A DNA stretch of 40,959 bases. It comes from Vulcanimicrobiota bacterium (GTDB lineage: Bacteria; Vulcanimicrobiota; Vulcanimicrobiia; Vulcanimicrobiales; Vulcanimicrobiaceae). Below the pieces are notes generated by a model. That model saw only the letters and a list, made by a program, of their open reading frames with translations. It was not told where the DNA came from and did no database searches. Positions 23,025-31,039 of the stretch are shown here, one piece after another; position 1 is the first letter of the stretch, and every line of letters begins with the position of its first letter. A program made the position numbers and the translations under genes. The stretch covers positions 1-40,959 of the forward strand of contig JAFAXE010000194.1 of NCBI GenBank assembly GCA_019241305.1. The letters run 5' to 3'.

Positions 23025-24371
23025 TTACAGGGGCGTGTACGGGAGGGGGTTCTGGCTGAAGTTGAACATCGTATCGAGACCGTCAGGCTCGTACTGATCG
23101 AGCGTCCCGAGTTGCGGTAAGCCGAAGGTTTCCTCGATGAGGCGGAGCGTCGAAACGAAACTCCGCGTCTCGTGATCGATCGATCCGACTTTGGCATACG
23201 GCGACGCGACGATCAACGGGACGCGGAAACCGTATTCGTACGGGTCTGGGTTCCCCATCCATGACGGTTCACCGACGGGGCGAGGCGGCGTGACGTGATC
23301 GAACCATCCACCCCAATCGTCCCACCACACGACGATAGCGCTGTTGTTCCAGTAGTTGTACTTCGATTGGCCGATGGCATTGACGAGGGAAGCGACCCAG
23401 TTGGGGCCATACGAGGGATGGTTGACCCAACCGGGATGATCGGATTCGCCGCCTTCCGGCATGATGAAGGTGACGTCGGCGAGGTTACCGTTGCCGACGT
23501 CGGTGATGAACTGCTGCGGCGGCACGATGAAGTTCGGCGATCCGTACAGATGCTGGATATTCTGCGTGACTGAATAGAAGCTATGGAGGGCGTCGTTCGA
23601 GTAGTACCTCCACGTGTGACCCGCGTTCACCAGCTCGTCGAAAATCGTCTGAAAATCTTTACACGGCGGCTGAGGATTGCCGATGGTACCTGGGTACGGC
23701 GTCGTCATGTCGATCTGATGTGCGTTAAAGGTGGTACCGCAGACGCCGGAGCCGTCGACGAGCGCCCAATGGTCGGCGTCGTAGCCGCCGGATTGACCGG
23801 CAATCGCGTAGAGGTGCGATGGGAGCGACGGACCGGAATCAGCCTGGAACGTCATATCGGACAACTCGCCATCCACCGTCGCCAGCTTGAAGTACGTGGT
23901 GGTTTCGGAGTGCGGGACGTACGCGAACACGTTCATGTGACAAAACACGTGCTGCCCGTTATTGCCGTTGCAGGCTGAGATGACGTTGTGAAAGCCGTCC
24001 ATCTTGCCGTTGTCGTAGGCGGTCACGAAGCCGGGATGTGAGTGGTCCGGACTGTACGGCGCCGCGAGCGAGACAGGTCGCAGCGGCGTCCCGGTCACCG
24101 GGTCGGTCGTCACCGTGTTCGCGCAGTTGCTCGTCGCTATGCAGAAACCGTTGAAGAGATCGTCCATCGAACGATTTTCTTGAATGATGACGATGATGTG
24201 CTTGAGCTGGGTGGAAGCATTTCGTCTGTGGCCCAGCGCGCCGCTTTGGCTGTGACTCGTGTCCGGCAGGTGGCTAGCGCCCGCGCCACCCTGCGAACAG
24301 GCGGCAAGCGGCACCAATAACAGGGGCAGAACGGCAGTGGCAAGAGCGCGACCCGAGTGCATCTTGATCAT
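23025..24371 (-). CDS. Lipoprotein phosphoesterase, array member 3
   Basis: A 448-aa paralogue with a textbook lipobox LAAC (Cys25; MIKMHSGRALATAVLPLLLVPLAAC is the signal region). The start is ATG 24371, supported by AAAGGA 6 bp upstream and by an ATGA overlap with the previous gene's stop; an open frame continues upstream but lies inside that gene. Motifs: HIIVIIQENRSMDDLFNGFC, DHSHPGFVTAYDNGKMDGF, HLYAIAGQSGGYDADHWALVDG, PCKDFQTIFDELV, VVWWDDWGGWFDHVTPP, EYGFRVPLIVASPYAKVGSIDH and NPLPYTPL. The closest match among the neighbours is member 6, to judge by shared WMGNPDPYEYGF and LPQLGTLDQYEPD segments. Confidence 0.94.
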   Translation of the reverse strand: MIKMHSGRALATAVLPLLLVPLAACSQGGAGASHLPDTSHSQSGALGHRRNASTQLKHIIVIIQENRSMDDLFNGFCIATSNCANTVTTDPVTGTPLRPVSLAAPYSPDHSHPGFVTAYDNGKMDGFHNVISACNGNNGQHVFCHMNVFAYVPHSETTTYFKLATVDGELSDMTFQADSGPSLPSHLYAIAGQSGGYDADHWALVDGSGVCGTTFNAHQIDMTTPYPGTIGNPQPPCKDFQTIFDELVNAGHTWRYYSNDALHSFYSVTQNIQHLYGSPNFIVPPQQFITDVGNGNLADVTFIMPEGGESDHPGWVNHPSYGPNWVASLVNAIGQSKYNYWNNSAIVVWWDDWGGWFDHVTPPRPVGEPSWMGNPDPYEYGFRVPLIVASPYAKVGSIDHETRSFVSTLRLIEETFGLPQLGTLDQYEPDGLDTMFNFSQNPLPYTPL

Positions 24372-25771
24372 CGTTTTCCTTTGGCTACAGTAGGCGCAGA
24401 GTAAAAGCGACGCGGTGATACGGGAGCACCACCGACGGGGGTGTACGGCAAGGGATTCTGGCTGTAATTCATCATCGAATCGAGACCATCGGGCTCGAAC
24501 TGGTCGAGCGTTTTCATCGATGGGATCGCGAAGGCTTGCTCGATCAGCGTTAGGCTGGAGACCGAGGACCGTGGAGTATGGTCGATGGCGCCTACCCGCG
24601 CGTAGGGCGATATGACGATGAACGGGACGCGGAATCCGTATTCGAGCGGATCCGGGTTTCCTTGCCAGCTCGGGAACGAGCCGCGGAACGGTTTCGCGTT
24701 TGGTCCGGCCGGAGGAGCGACGTGATCGAACCAACCGCCCCAATCATCCCAATAGACGACGACCGCGGAACTGTTCCAGAAGGGACTTTCGCCGACCGCA
24801 TTGACCAGTGATACGACCCAATTCGGACCATTCATCGGATTCGGGACAAACCCGGGATGATCGGAATCCCCACTGTGAAATGGGGTAATGAAGGTGACGT
24901 CGGCCAGCTGCCCGTTCGCGACGTCCTGCGCGAAGTTCCCGTCGGGCTTATATTTGGGGTCGTACAGGTGTTGGATTCCCTGCGTCGGCGTCCAGAAATG
25001 CGAACCCCCGGAATAAAATTTCCAGGTGTTATGATTCGCCGTCAGCGCGTCGAAAATCGTCGGAAAATCATCGCATGGCGGGTAGTAGCCGACGTTCTTG
25101 CCCGGATACTTCGTCCTCATGTCGATCTTCGGCATGTTGCTCGGTTGGTTGGGGCTACAATCACCGTCTCCACCGGAAGCGGCGTAGTGGTTCGGATCGC
25201 TGTAACCGCCGCTTTGGCCCGCAATGGCGTAGAAGTGCGACGGAAAACTCGGCCCTTGTATCGGCTCAAAGGTCATGTCGGACAAGATGCCGTCGACTGT
25301 CGCGAGCTTTCGATAGAGCATCGTCTCGGTCGACGGAACATACGCCATCGAGGTGTATGGGCACGGCCCGGGCTTGTTGCAGGTCGATAAGTTCGAGGCA
25401 AAGCCGTCCATCTTGCCGTTATCGAATTCCTGGACGAAGCTTGGATGGTCATGGAACGGCGAGTAGGGTGCCGCCAGCGAGACCGGAACGAGAGCTTTCC
25501 CGCTCACCGGATCTTTCGTGACCGTGTTCGCGCAGGTGGTCGTCGAGAGGCAGAACCCGTTGAAGAGGTTATCGACGCTGCGGTTTTCTTGGATGATGAC
25601 GATGACGTGCTTGATCTTCCCGAGCGCGCCATCTCGCGGAGATGTGCCGAAGCCGGCCGAAGCGGAATTCGAAATTGGCGGGACGTGTTGCAACACGGAG
25701 CCGGCGGAAGAGCAGCCCACCAGCGAAGCCGCGACGAGTGGGAGAAAGACCGCGGAACAGCGGCGTACCAT
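24368..25771 (-). CDS. Lipoprotein phosphoesterase, array member 2
   Basis: A 467-aa paralogue with lipobox LVGC (Cys20). ATG 25771 is chosen over an adjacent GTG 25777 because AAGGA then has normal spacing. Motifs: KHVIVIIQENRSVDNLFNGFC, FHDHPSFVQEFDNGKMDGF, HFYAIAGQSGGYSDPNHYAASGGDG, PCDDFPTIFDAL, VVYWDDWGGWFDHVAPP, EYGFRVPFIVISPYARVGAIDH and NPLPYTPVGG. Nearly every segment matches the next upstream gene (member 1), including SLVGCSSAGSVLQHVP and CNKPG-CPYTSMAYVP, which marks a relatively recent duplication. The last 4 bp overlap the start of member 3. Confidence 0.94.
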   Translation of the reverse strand: MVRRCSAVFLPLVAASLVGCSSAGSVLQHVPPISNSASAGFGTSPRDGALGKIKHVIVIIQENRSVDNLFNGFCLSTTTCANTVTKDPVSGKALVPVSLAAPYSPFHDHPSFVQEFDNGKMDGFASNLSTCNKPGPCPYTSMAYVPSTETMLYRKLATVDGILSDMTFEPIQGPSFPSHFYAIAGQSGGYSDPNHYAASGGDGDCSPNQPSNMPKIDMRTKYPGKNVGYYPPCDDFPTIFDALTANHNTWKFYSGGSHFWTPTQGIQHLYDPKYKPDGNFAQDVANGQLADVTFITPFHSGDSDHPGFVPNPMNGPNWVVSLVNAVGESPFWNSSAVVVYWDDWGGWFDHVAPPAGPNAKPFRGSFPSWQGNPDPLEYGFRVPFIVISPYARVGAIDHTPRSSVSSLTLIEQAFAIPSMKTLDQFEPDGLDSMMNYSQNPLPYTPVGGAPVSPRRFYSAPTVAKGKR

Positions 25772-25795
25772 GGTCACGTCCTTAGAGCGCCATCA

Positions 25796-27181
25796 CTATT
25801 TGTGCGGAGAGCGCACGCGGCTGAACGGTGATACGGGATAACCACCCACAGGCGTGTAGGGCAAGGGATTCTGGTTGTAGTTCATCATCGAGTCGAGACC
25901 GTCGGGCTCGTACTGGTCCAGCGTGTTCATCGATGGAATTTGGAAGGCTTGTTCGATCAGCGTCAGGCTCGAGACGAAGGAGCGCGGCGTATGGTCGATC
26001 ACGCCGACGCGCGCGTACGGCGATATGACCATGAACGGAACGCGGAAGCCGTATTCCACTGGGTCGGGGTTCCCCAGCCAACTCGGCCACGAGCCCTTGA
26101 AGGGCTTGGAGTAATGATCTGCCGGCGGCAGCACGTGATCGAACCAGCCGCCCCAATCGTCCCAATACACGACGATCGCCGAGCTGCTCCAGAAGGGGCT
26201 TTCACCGACTGCATTGACAAGCGACGCGACCCAGTTCGGCCCGTCCATCGAATTGTTCACCATTCCCGGATGATCCGACTGCGAGGGAAGGTACGGCGTA
26301 ACGAAGGTGACGTCGGCGAGCTGCCCCTTCGCGACGTCCTGCGCGAAGTTGCCGTTGGGCTGATAGTTGGGATTGTAGAGGTGCTGAATGCCCTGCGTCG
26401 GCGTCCAGAAATTGGAGCCGCCGGAATAGAACTTCCAGCTGTTTCCTTTCGTGGTGAGGGCGTCCAGAATCGTCGGAAAGTCGACGCACGGGGGATAGTA
26501 GCCCCTGTTGACGCCCGGATACGCCGTCGTCATGTCGATCAACGGCATGTTCTTCGGTTGATTCGGCCCGCAGTTGCCGTCGCCGCCACTCGCCGTCCAG
26601 TGGTTGGACGCAGTCCAGCCGCCGCTCTGGCCGGCGATTGCGTAGAGGTGGGACGGGAAGCTTGGCCCTTGGATCGCTTCAAACGTCATGTCGGACAGGA
26701 TGCCGTCGACCGTCGCGAGTTTGCGGTAGAGCATCGTTTCCGTCGCGGGAACGTACGCCATCGACGTGTATGGGCAATTGCCGGGCTTATTGCAGACCGA
26801 CGGGTTCGACGGGAACCCGTCCATCTTGCCACCATCGAACTCCGCGACGAAATTCGGATGGTTGTGCAGGGGCGAGTACGGCGCGGACAGCGGTACCGGG
26901 ACGAGAACCTGACCGCTGACGGGATCCTTGGTGACGGTATTTGCGCAGTTGCTCGTCGCAAGGCAGAACCCGTTGAAGAGATTATCGACGCTGCGATTCT
27001 CTTGAATGATGACGATGACGTGCTTGATCTTCCCAAAAGCGCCGTTCCTCGGAGATGTGCCATGGCGCACCGAGGCGGAATTCGTGGTCGGGACGTGTTG
27101 CAACACGGAGCCAGCGGAAGAACATCCGACGAGCGAGGCGACAGCGAGCGGGAAAAAGACGGCGGCAGAGCGGCGTAACAC
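25796..27181 (-). CDS. Lipoprotein phosphoesterase, array member 1 (first gene)
   Basis: A 461-aa lipoprotein (lipobox LVGC, Cys20). The start is GTG 27181 (VLRRSAAVFFPLAVASLVGC), decided by GGAGG placed 8 bp upstream; a longer frame upstream has no such site. Motifs: KHVIVIIQENRSVDNLFNGFC, LHNHPNFVAEFDGGKMDGF, HLYAIAGQSGGW, PCVDFPTILDAL, VVYWDDWGGWFDHVLPP, EYGFRVPFMVISPYARVGVIDH and NPLPYTPVGG. Mature enzymes of this family cleave phosphodiesters or phosphomonoesters of lipids or small molecules in the periplasm or at the cell surface. It leads the array; the intergenic inverted repeat at 27249-27285 is the best candidate control site. Confidence 0.94.
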   Translation of the reverse strand: MLRRSAAVFFPLAVASLVGCSSAGSVLQHVPTTNSASVRHGTSPRNGAFGKIKHVIVIIQENRSVDNLFNGFCLATSNCANTVTKDPVSGQVLVPVPLSAPYSPLHNHPNFVAEFDGGKMDGFPSNPSVCNKPGNCPYTSMAYVPATETMLYRKLATVDGILSDMTFEAIQGPSFPSHLYAIAGQSGGWTASNHWTASGGDGNCGPNQPKNMPLIDMTTAYPGVNRGYYPPCVDFPTILDALTTKGNSWKFYSGGSNFWTPTQGIQHLYNPNYQPNGNFAQDVAKGQLADVTFVTPYLPSQSDHPGMVNNSMDGPNWVASLVNAVGESPFWSSSAIVVYWDDWGGWFDHVLPPADHYSKPFKGSWPSWLGNPDPVEYGFRVPFMVISPYARVGVIDHTPRSFVSSLTLIEQAFQIPSMNTLDQYEPDGLDSMMNYNQNPLPYTPVGGYPVSPFSRVRSPHK

Positions 27182-27248
27182 GGTGAGATCCTCCGAGCGT
27201 GAATTCGGCGAGGTCACGATGTTCTGACGAAAATGTCGCTGCGTGGTA

Positions 27249-27285
27249 GCCTGCAGCAAAGCACAGTGTAAAATATGCTGCAGGC
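27249..27285. promoter_or_regulatory. 10-bp inverted repeat upstream of the phosphoesterase array
   Basis: GCCTGCAGCA (27249-27258) and its exact complement TGCTGCAGGC (27276-27285) flank a 17-bp AT-richer spacer, 67 bp upstream of the GTG of the first phosphoesterase gene. The spacing (27-bp centre to centre) would place both arms on nearby helix faces for a dimeric regulator; a long hairpin in the RNA leader is the alternative. No clear -35/-10 for the array could be fixed. Confidence 0.5.
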
Positions 27286-27357
27286 GAGCCGGCGGCGGCG
27301 TTTGGACGGAATAGTATGACCTCGAGAGGGGTTAGGGAGACCCGACCGCCCGAGGTT

Positions 27358-27387
27358 AACGGGAGTCCGCCGGTGGACCTTCCCGTT
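27358..27387 (-). terminator. Stem-loop after pnp
   Basis: AACGGGA-GTCC / GGAC-CT-TCCCGTT: an 11-bp stem with a 2-base bulge and 6-base loop, 44 bp downstream of the pnp stop (27431) on the minus strand. No U-tract follows on that strand. It could end or protect the pnp message; read on the plus strand it is followed by a short T run (27386-27388). Confidence 0.45.
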
Positions 27388-27430
27388 TACGCTCAGACAA
27401 TGGAGAATACGAGCGGGTTTGTCGGCGGGA

Positions 27431-29626
27431 TCACCCGCGTCGGCGGCGGCCCCCTGCTCGCTCGCGTAAGGGACCGTTCCGGCCGCCTACGGGACGGTCG
27501 TCGTCGCCGCCGACACCGCCGCCTAGAACTGCTTTACGCGAGAGATTGATGCGGCCCTGAGAGTCGATCTCGACGACCTTCACCATGATCTCGTCGCCAA
27601 TTTTGACGACGTCCTCAACGTGCTCGACGCGCCCAGGCGCGAGCTGGCTGATGTGCACGAGCCCTTCTTTGCCCGGCAGCACGGCGACGAACGCGCCGAA
27701 ATTCATGAGTCGCGTGACGGTCCCCATGTAGGTTTCGCCGACTTTCACGTCCCGCGTCAAGGCCTCGACCATCTTGCGCGCGCGTTCGGCACCTTGGCCA
27801 TCCGGCGACGCGATGAACACCCGGCCGTCGTTTTCGATGTCGATCTTTACGCCGGTGTCCGCGATGATCTTGTTGATGATCTTTCCGCCGGGTCCGATGA
27901 CGTCTTTGATCTTGTCGACGTCGATCGTCATCACGATCATCCGCGGCGCGAACGACGAAAGCTCGGCGCGCGGCTCCTCGATCGTCTCCTTCAGCTTGTC
28001 GATGATGAAGAGGCGGCCGCGCTTTGCTTGCGCCAGCGCTTCGCGCATGATTTCGAGGGTGATCCCTTGGACCTTGATGTCCATTTGGATCGCGGTGATC
28101 CCGTCGACCGTTCCGGCGACTTTGAAGTCCATCTCACCGAGTGCGTCCTCGAGACCTTGGATGTCGCTCAGCACGGTATGCTTGTCACCGTGCAGGACGA
28201 GCCCCATCGCCACGCCTGCGACGTGTTTCCCGATCGGGACGCCGGCATCCATGAGCGCGAGCGTACTCCCGCAGACCGATGCCATCGAGGAGGAGCCATT
28301 CGATTCGAGGATCTCGCTCACGAGGCGCAACGTATAAGGAAACTCGTCCTCGCTGGGAAGTAGTGGGACGAGCGCGCGTTCGGCGAGATGACCGTGCCCG
28401 ATCTCGCGGCGTCCCGGCGCGCGCATCGGCCGCGTCTCGCCGGTCGAATACGGCGGGAAGTTGTAGTAGTGCATGTAGCGCTTGTTGGGAATCGCGAGGA
28501 TTCCGTCGAGGCGCTGCTCGTCGCCGATCGAACCGAGCGTCGCGGCGGTGAATACTTGCGTCTGTCCGCGGGTGAAGACGCCGCTGCCATGCGCGCGCGG
28601 GACGTAGTGCACTTTGCACCAGATCGCGCGAATTTCGTCGGGCTTGCGTCCGTCGGGACGGAGCTTCTCCTCGACGACCATGACGCGGAGCTCTTCCTCC
28701 TCCATGGCCTTGATGATCTTCTCGAAATCCGTGCGCTTGGGGTCGCTCAGAATTGCGGCGATGTCGGGATCGCTATCGTGCAGCCGGGCAAGTGCTTCTT
28801 GACGCGTGAGCTTACCGAAGGCTTCGTTGCGCTCCACCTTGTCGACGACGCGCATCGCCTTCGCCACGTCGTTTTTGAAAGACGTTTCGACCCAGCCGCG
28901 GAGCGCAGGATCGACCGTCGCCAGTGGAAACTCGCGCTTCGGCTTGCCGGCTTTTTGTGCGAGCTCACCGATCGCCGCGACGATTTTCTTGATTTCACCG
29001 TGCGCGAATGCGACCGCACCGAGGAAGTCCTCTTCCGAGAGCTCGTCGCCGCCGCCCTCGACCATCATTACGGCGTCGTCGGTCCCGGCGACGACGATGT
29101 CCATCCCGCCGCTCGCGTACTGCGGAAGCGTCGGATTACAGATAAAGGACCCGTTTTCGTCGCGACCGACGCGGACCGCGGCGACGTTCTTCTCGAAGGG
29201 GATATCGGAAACGGCGAGCGCGGCCCCGGCGGCGCACACCGCAAGTACGTCCGCGTCCAGTTCCGGATCGATGGAGAAGACCGTCGTGACGATCTGCACG
29301 TCGTTGCGAAAACCGTCTGGAAAAAGCGGTCGAATCGGACGGTCGATTTGGCGCGCCGACAAGACGCCGTGTTCCGAAGGTCGTCCTTCGCGCTTGATGT
29401 AGCCGCCGGGAATCTTGCCGGCCGCGTACATCTTCTCTTCGAAGTCGCAGGTCAGTGGGAAAAAGTCGATCCCCTCGCGGGGTGAGTCCGAGGCGGTGAC
29501 GGCGGCAAGAACGACGTTCTGGTCGCCGTAGCGCACCAGGGCGGAACCGTTGGCCTGTTTGGCCAGTTCCCCCGTCTCAATCGTCAACTGCCGCCCGCCC
29601 ACCTCAAGGGAGACGGATTCAGGCAC
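27431..29626 (-). CDS. pnp: Polyribonucleotide nucleotidyltransferase (PNPase)
   Basis: A 731-aa PNPase, a phosphorolytic 3'-5' exoribonuclease. The start is GTG 29626 (VPESVSLEVGGRQLTIETG), with AGGAG 5 bp upstream. First RNase PH domain at about 1-140 (TCDFEEKMYAAGKIPGGYIKREGR, DRPIRPLFPDGF), an alpha-helical linker, second RNase PH domain at about 310-540 (RREIGHGHLAERAL, SSMASVCGSTLALMDAGVP, and MDFKVAGT with the metal-binding Asp pair). KH domain at about 550-610 (IKDVIGPGGKIINKI) and S1 domain at about 620-695 (MGTVTRLMNFGAFVAVLPGKEGLVHISQL). A Gly/Arg/Asp-rich tail ends the protein. It acts in RNA turnover as a trimer, often with RNase E. rpsO is upstream, as in many genomes, but a GNAT gene on the other strand separates them. 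Confidence 0.97.
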   Translation of the reverse strand: MPESVSLEVGGRQLTIETGELAKQANGSALVRYGDQNVVLAAVTASDSPREGIDFFPLTCDFEEKMYAAGKIPGGYIKREGRPSEHGVLSARQIDRPIRPLFPDGFRNDVQIVTTVFSIDPELDADVLAVCAAGAALAVSDIPFEKNVAAVRVGRDENGSFICNPTLPQYASGGMDIVVAGTDDAVMMVEGGGDELSEEDFLGAVAFAHGEIKKIVAAIGELAQKAGKPKREFPLATVDPALRGWVETSFKNDVAKAMRVVDKVERNEAFGKLTRQEALARLHDSDPDIAAILSDPKRTDFEKIIKAMEEEELRVMVVEEKLRPDGRKPDEIRAIWCKVHYVPRAHGSGVFTRGQTQVFTAATLGSIGDEQRLDGILAIPNKRYMHYYNFPPYSTGETRPMRAPGRREIGHGHLAERALVPLLPSEDEFPYTLRLVSEILESNGSSSMASVCGSTLALMDAGVPIGKHVAGVAMGLVLHGDKHTVLSDIQGLEDALGEMDFKVAGTVDGITAIQMDIKVQGITLEIMREALAQAKRGRLFIIDKLKETIEEPRAELSSFAPRMIVMTIDVDKIKDVIGPGGKIINKIIADTGVKIDIENDGRVFIASPDGQGAERARKMVEALTRDVKVGETYMGTVTRLMNFGAFVAVLPGKEGLVHISQLAPGRVEHVEDVVKIGDEIMVKVVEIDSQGRINLSRKAVLGGGVGGDDDRPVGGRNGPLRERAGGRRRRG

Positions 29627-29742
29627 AAATTCTCCTAGTTTTTTCGCTTCGTTTCTTCTTAAGCTCGCCGCCATTCGGGGCATTGAGGCAGCGGCCCTGG
29701 GAACGCCGCCGGTAGTGGGCACGCGGCAGCGAAGCGGGGCTC

Positions 29743-30222
29743 GTGGACGCTCAACTGACAATTCGCCGCGCGCGTACCGAAGATGCGGCGGCGCTGGCGG
29801 AGCTCCGGGTCGCGCTTGGCCTTGAGGGCAGAGCGGCCGATTTCGATTCGGCCGAGTATCGGGAACGATGCCAGAATTTCTTCGAGCGTGCGCTGGCATC
29901 CGAGAACGTGATGGCTTGGATTGCGCTCTGCGAGGGGCGTGCTGTCGGCATCGCGGTGCTCGAGTTACGAGGGACGTTGCCCCGCGCGCATTCCGTGCGC
30001 CATCCCACCGTCGATGGACGCGTGCGTAGCGTGTTTGTCTACCCTGAACACCGGCGACGCGGGATCGGCTCGGCGCTGGTGCGCGAAGTCATCGCAGCGG
30101 CGCACACGCAGCGCGTCGATCGTCTCACGTTGGGTGCAAGCGAAATGGGCCTGCCCCTCTACGAAGGGCTGGGTTTTATATTACGGGACCGCGAGATGAT
30201 CTACGGGCAGCAGGGATGCTAG
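29743..30222 (+). CDS. GNAT family N-acetyltransferase
   Basis: A 159-aa GNAT protein. LTIRRARTEDAAALAELRVAL opens the fold, AWIALCEGRAVGIAVLEL is the central strand pair, and the acetyl-CoA-binding motif A is VRSVFVYPEHRRRGIGSALVREVI (about 97-120, P-loop RRRGIG). SEMGLPLYEGLGFILRDREM closes it. It transfers acetyl from acetyl-CoA to an amine; the substrate is unknown. The start is GTG 29743. It lies in the antisense direction between rpsO and pnp, filling their intergenic space, with 8 bp between its stop and the rpsO stop. Confidence 0.9.
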   Translation: MDAQLTIRRARTEDAAALAELRVALGLEGRAADFDSAEYRERCQNFFERALASENVMAWIALCEGRAVGIAVLELRGTLPRAHSVRHPTVDGRVRSVFVYPEHRRRGIGSALVREVIAAAHTQRVDRLTLGASEMGLPLYEGLGFILRDREMIYGQQGC

Positions 30223-30230
30223 AAGCGCAC

Positions 30231-30500
30231 TTAGCGGCGCAGACCCAGCTCCGCGATGAGTTTGCGGTAGCGCTCGAGGTCCTTCCGTTGTAGGTAGGCC
30301 AGCAGCCGGCGGCGCTGGCCTACTTGCATGAGGAGGCCACGGCGGCTGTGATGGTCCTTCTTGTGCACCTTGAGGTGCTCGGTGAGCTGGTTGATCGAAG
30401 CGGTCAGCACCGCGATCTGCACGTCCGCTGAGCCGGTGTCGCTGGTTCCGCGGCCGTAGTGCTGGGCGATCTCGGTTTTTTGTTCCTTGGTGAGCGGCAA
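30231..30500 (-). CDS. rpsO: 30S ribosomal protein S15
   Basis: Full-length 89-aa S15, which binds the 16S rRNA central domain early in 30S assembly. The sequence is standard: [17 protein letters not shown]..., [48 protein letters not shown], ending [11 protein letters not shown]. The start codon is TTG (30500-30498), unusual for a ribosomal protein; AAGGAG 8 bp upstream supports it, and there is no in-frame ATG nearby. A good extended -10 promoter lies about 75 bp upstream. In other bacteria S15 represses its own translation through the leader; a leader of about 65-70 nt is present, but I cannot fold it with confidence. Confidence 0.97.
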   Translation of the reverse strand: MPLTKEQKTEIAQHYGRGTSDTGSADVQIAVLTASINQLTEHLKVHKKDHHSRRGLLMQVGQRRRLLAYLQRKDLERYRKLIAELGLRR

Positions 30501-30575
30501 CGCTTGGGCTCCTTCTAAAACAGGAAGGTCTCGGAGGGCTCCAGCCAGCTCAAAGGCCAGGCCGCCGACTGCGGC

Positions 30576-30604
30576 ATGATACCAAGCCGAGGCGATAGAG
30601 ACAA
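30576..30604 (-). promoter_or_regulatory. Sigma-70 type promoter of rpsO
   Basis: On the minus strand: -35 TTGTCT (30604-30599), 17-bp spacer, extended -10 TGG-TATCAT (TATCAT at 30581-30576). The predicted start is about 70 bp before the TTG codon of rpsO. Confidence 0.7.
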
Positions 30605-30661
30605 TGCAAAAGCCGGATTGCTCGGTGAAACGCTTCGAAGCCGACCTGGATTATAGGTCAG

Positions 30662-31039
30662 GTGACAGAGACTTTGGGTCAAATTGCGAGTCGGTTCAAA
30701 AAGAGTCTAACCCGCGGGTCGGGCGTCTTCGGCAATGCAACCCGAACGAGCATCCTCCTGTCGTTGGCCGCCCTAGGAGAAAGCTATCCTCGCGAACTTT
30801 CACGGGTAGCCGAAGTCTCGCTTTCGAGCGTTCAACAAGCCATCGACCGACTAGAGGCGGACGGTATCGTGGCGACTGCGCCGCGCGGAACGCACCGAGT
30901 GGTGAGGCTCAACCCCCGCTTCTACGGTGCCGCGGAACTGAGGACGCTTCTGCTGAAGCTGTTACAGGGCCAAAGCCAACTTGCTGATCGCCTCAAATCC
31001 ATCCGGCGTCGCCCACGGAAGCGAGGCAAGCCACTCTGA
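30662..31039 (+). CDS. Winged-helix (ArsR/MarR-like) regulator, possible antitoxin
   Basis: A 125-aa DNA-binding protein. Residues about 20-80 form a winged helix: GNATRTSILLSLAALGESYPRELSRVAEVSLSSVQQAIDRLEADGIVATAPRGTHRVVRLNPRF. A short helical region (ELRTLLLKLLQGQSQLADRLKSI) and a basic tail (RRRPRKRGKPL) follow. The start is GTG 30662. The stop overlaps the probable CTG start of the nucleotidyltransferase gene, so the two are coupled. Such wHTH/nucleotidyltransferase pairs are known among AbiEi/AbiEii-type and MNT-type toxin-antitoxin modules; whether this protein neutralises the partner is inferred only from arrangement. The locus is lower in GC than the surroundings. Confidence 0.7.
   Translation: MTETLGQIASRFKKSLTRGSGVFGNATRTSILLSLAALGESYPRELSRVAEVSLSSVQQAIDRLEADGIVATAPRGTHRVVRLNPRFYGAAELRTLLLKLLQGQSQLADRLKSIRRRPRKRGKPL

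Noticed and set aside
25940-27178. A 412-codon plus-strand frame opposite phosphoesterase member 1, and similar long frames opposite other array members (19239-19970, 20508-20939)
   Set aside because: Antisense shadows caused by codon bias in GC-rich genes; Arg/Asp/Val-rich composition without domains, while the minus strand has strong family motifs.
28388-29485. A 365-codon plus-strand frame opposite pnp
   Set aside because: Mirror of the highly conserved PNPase gene; no start signal and no recognisable domain.
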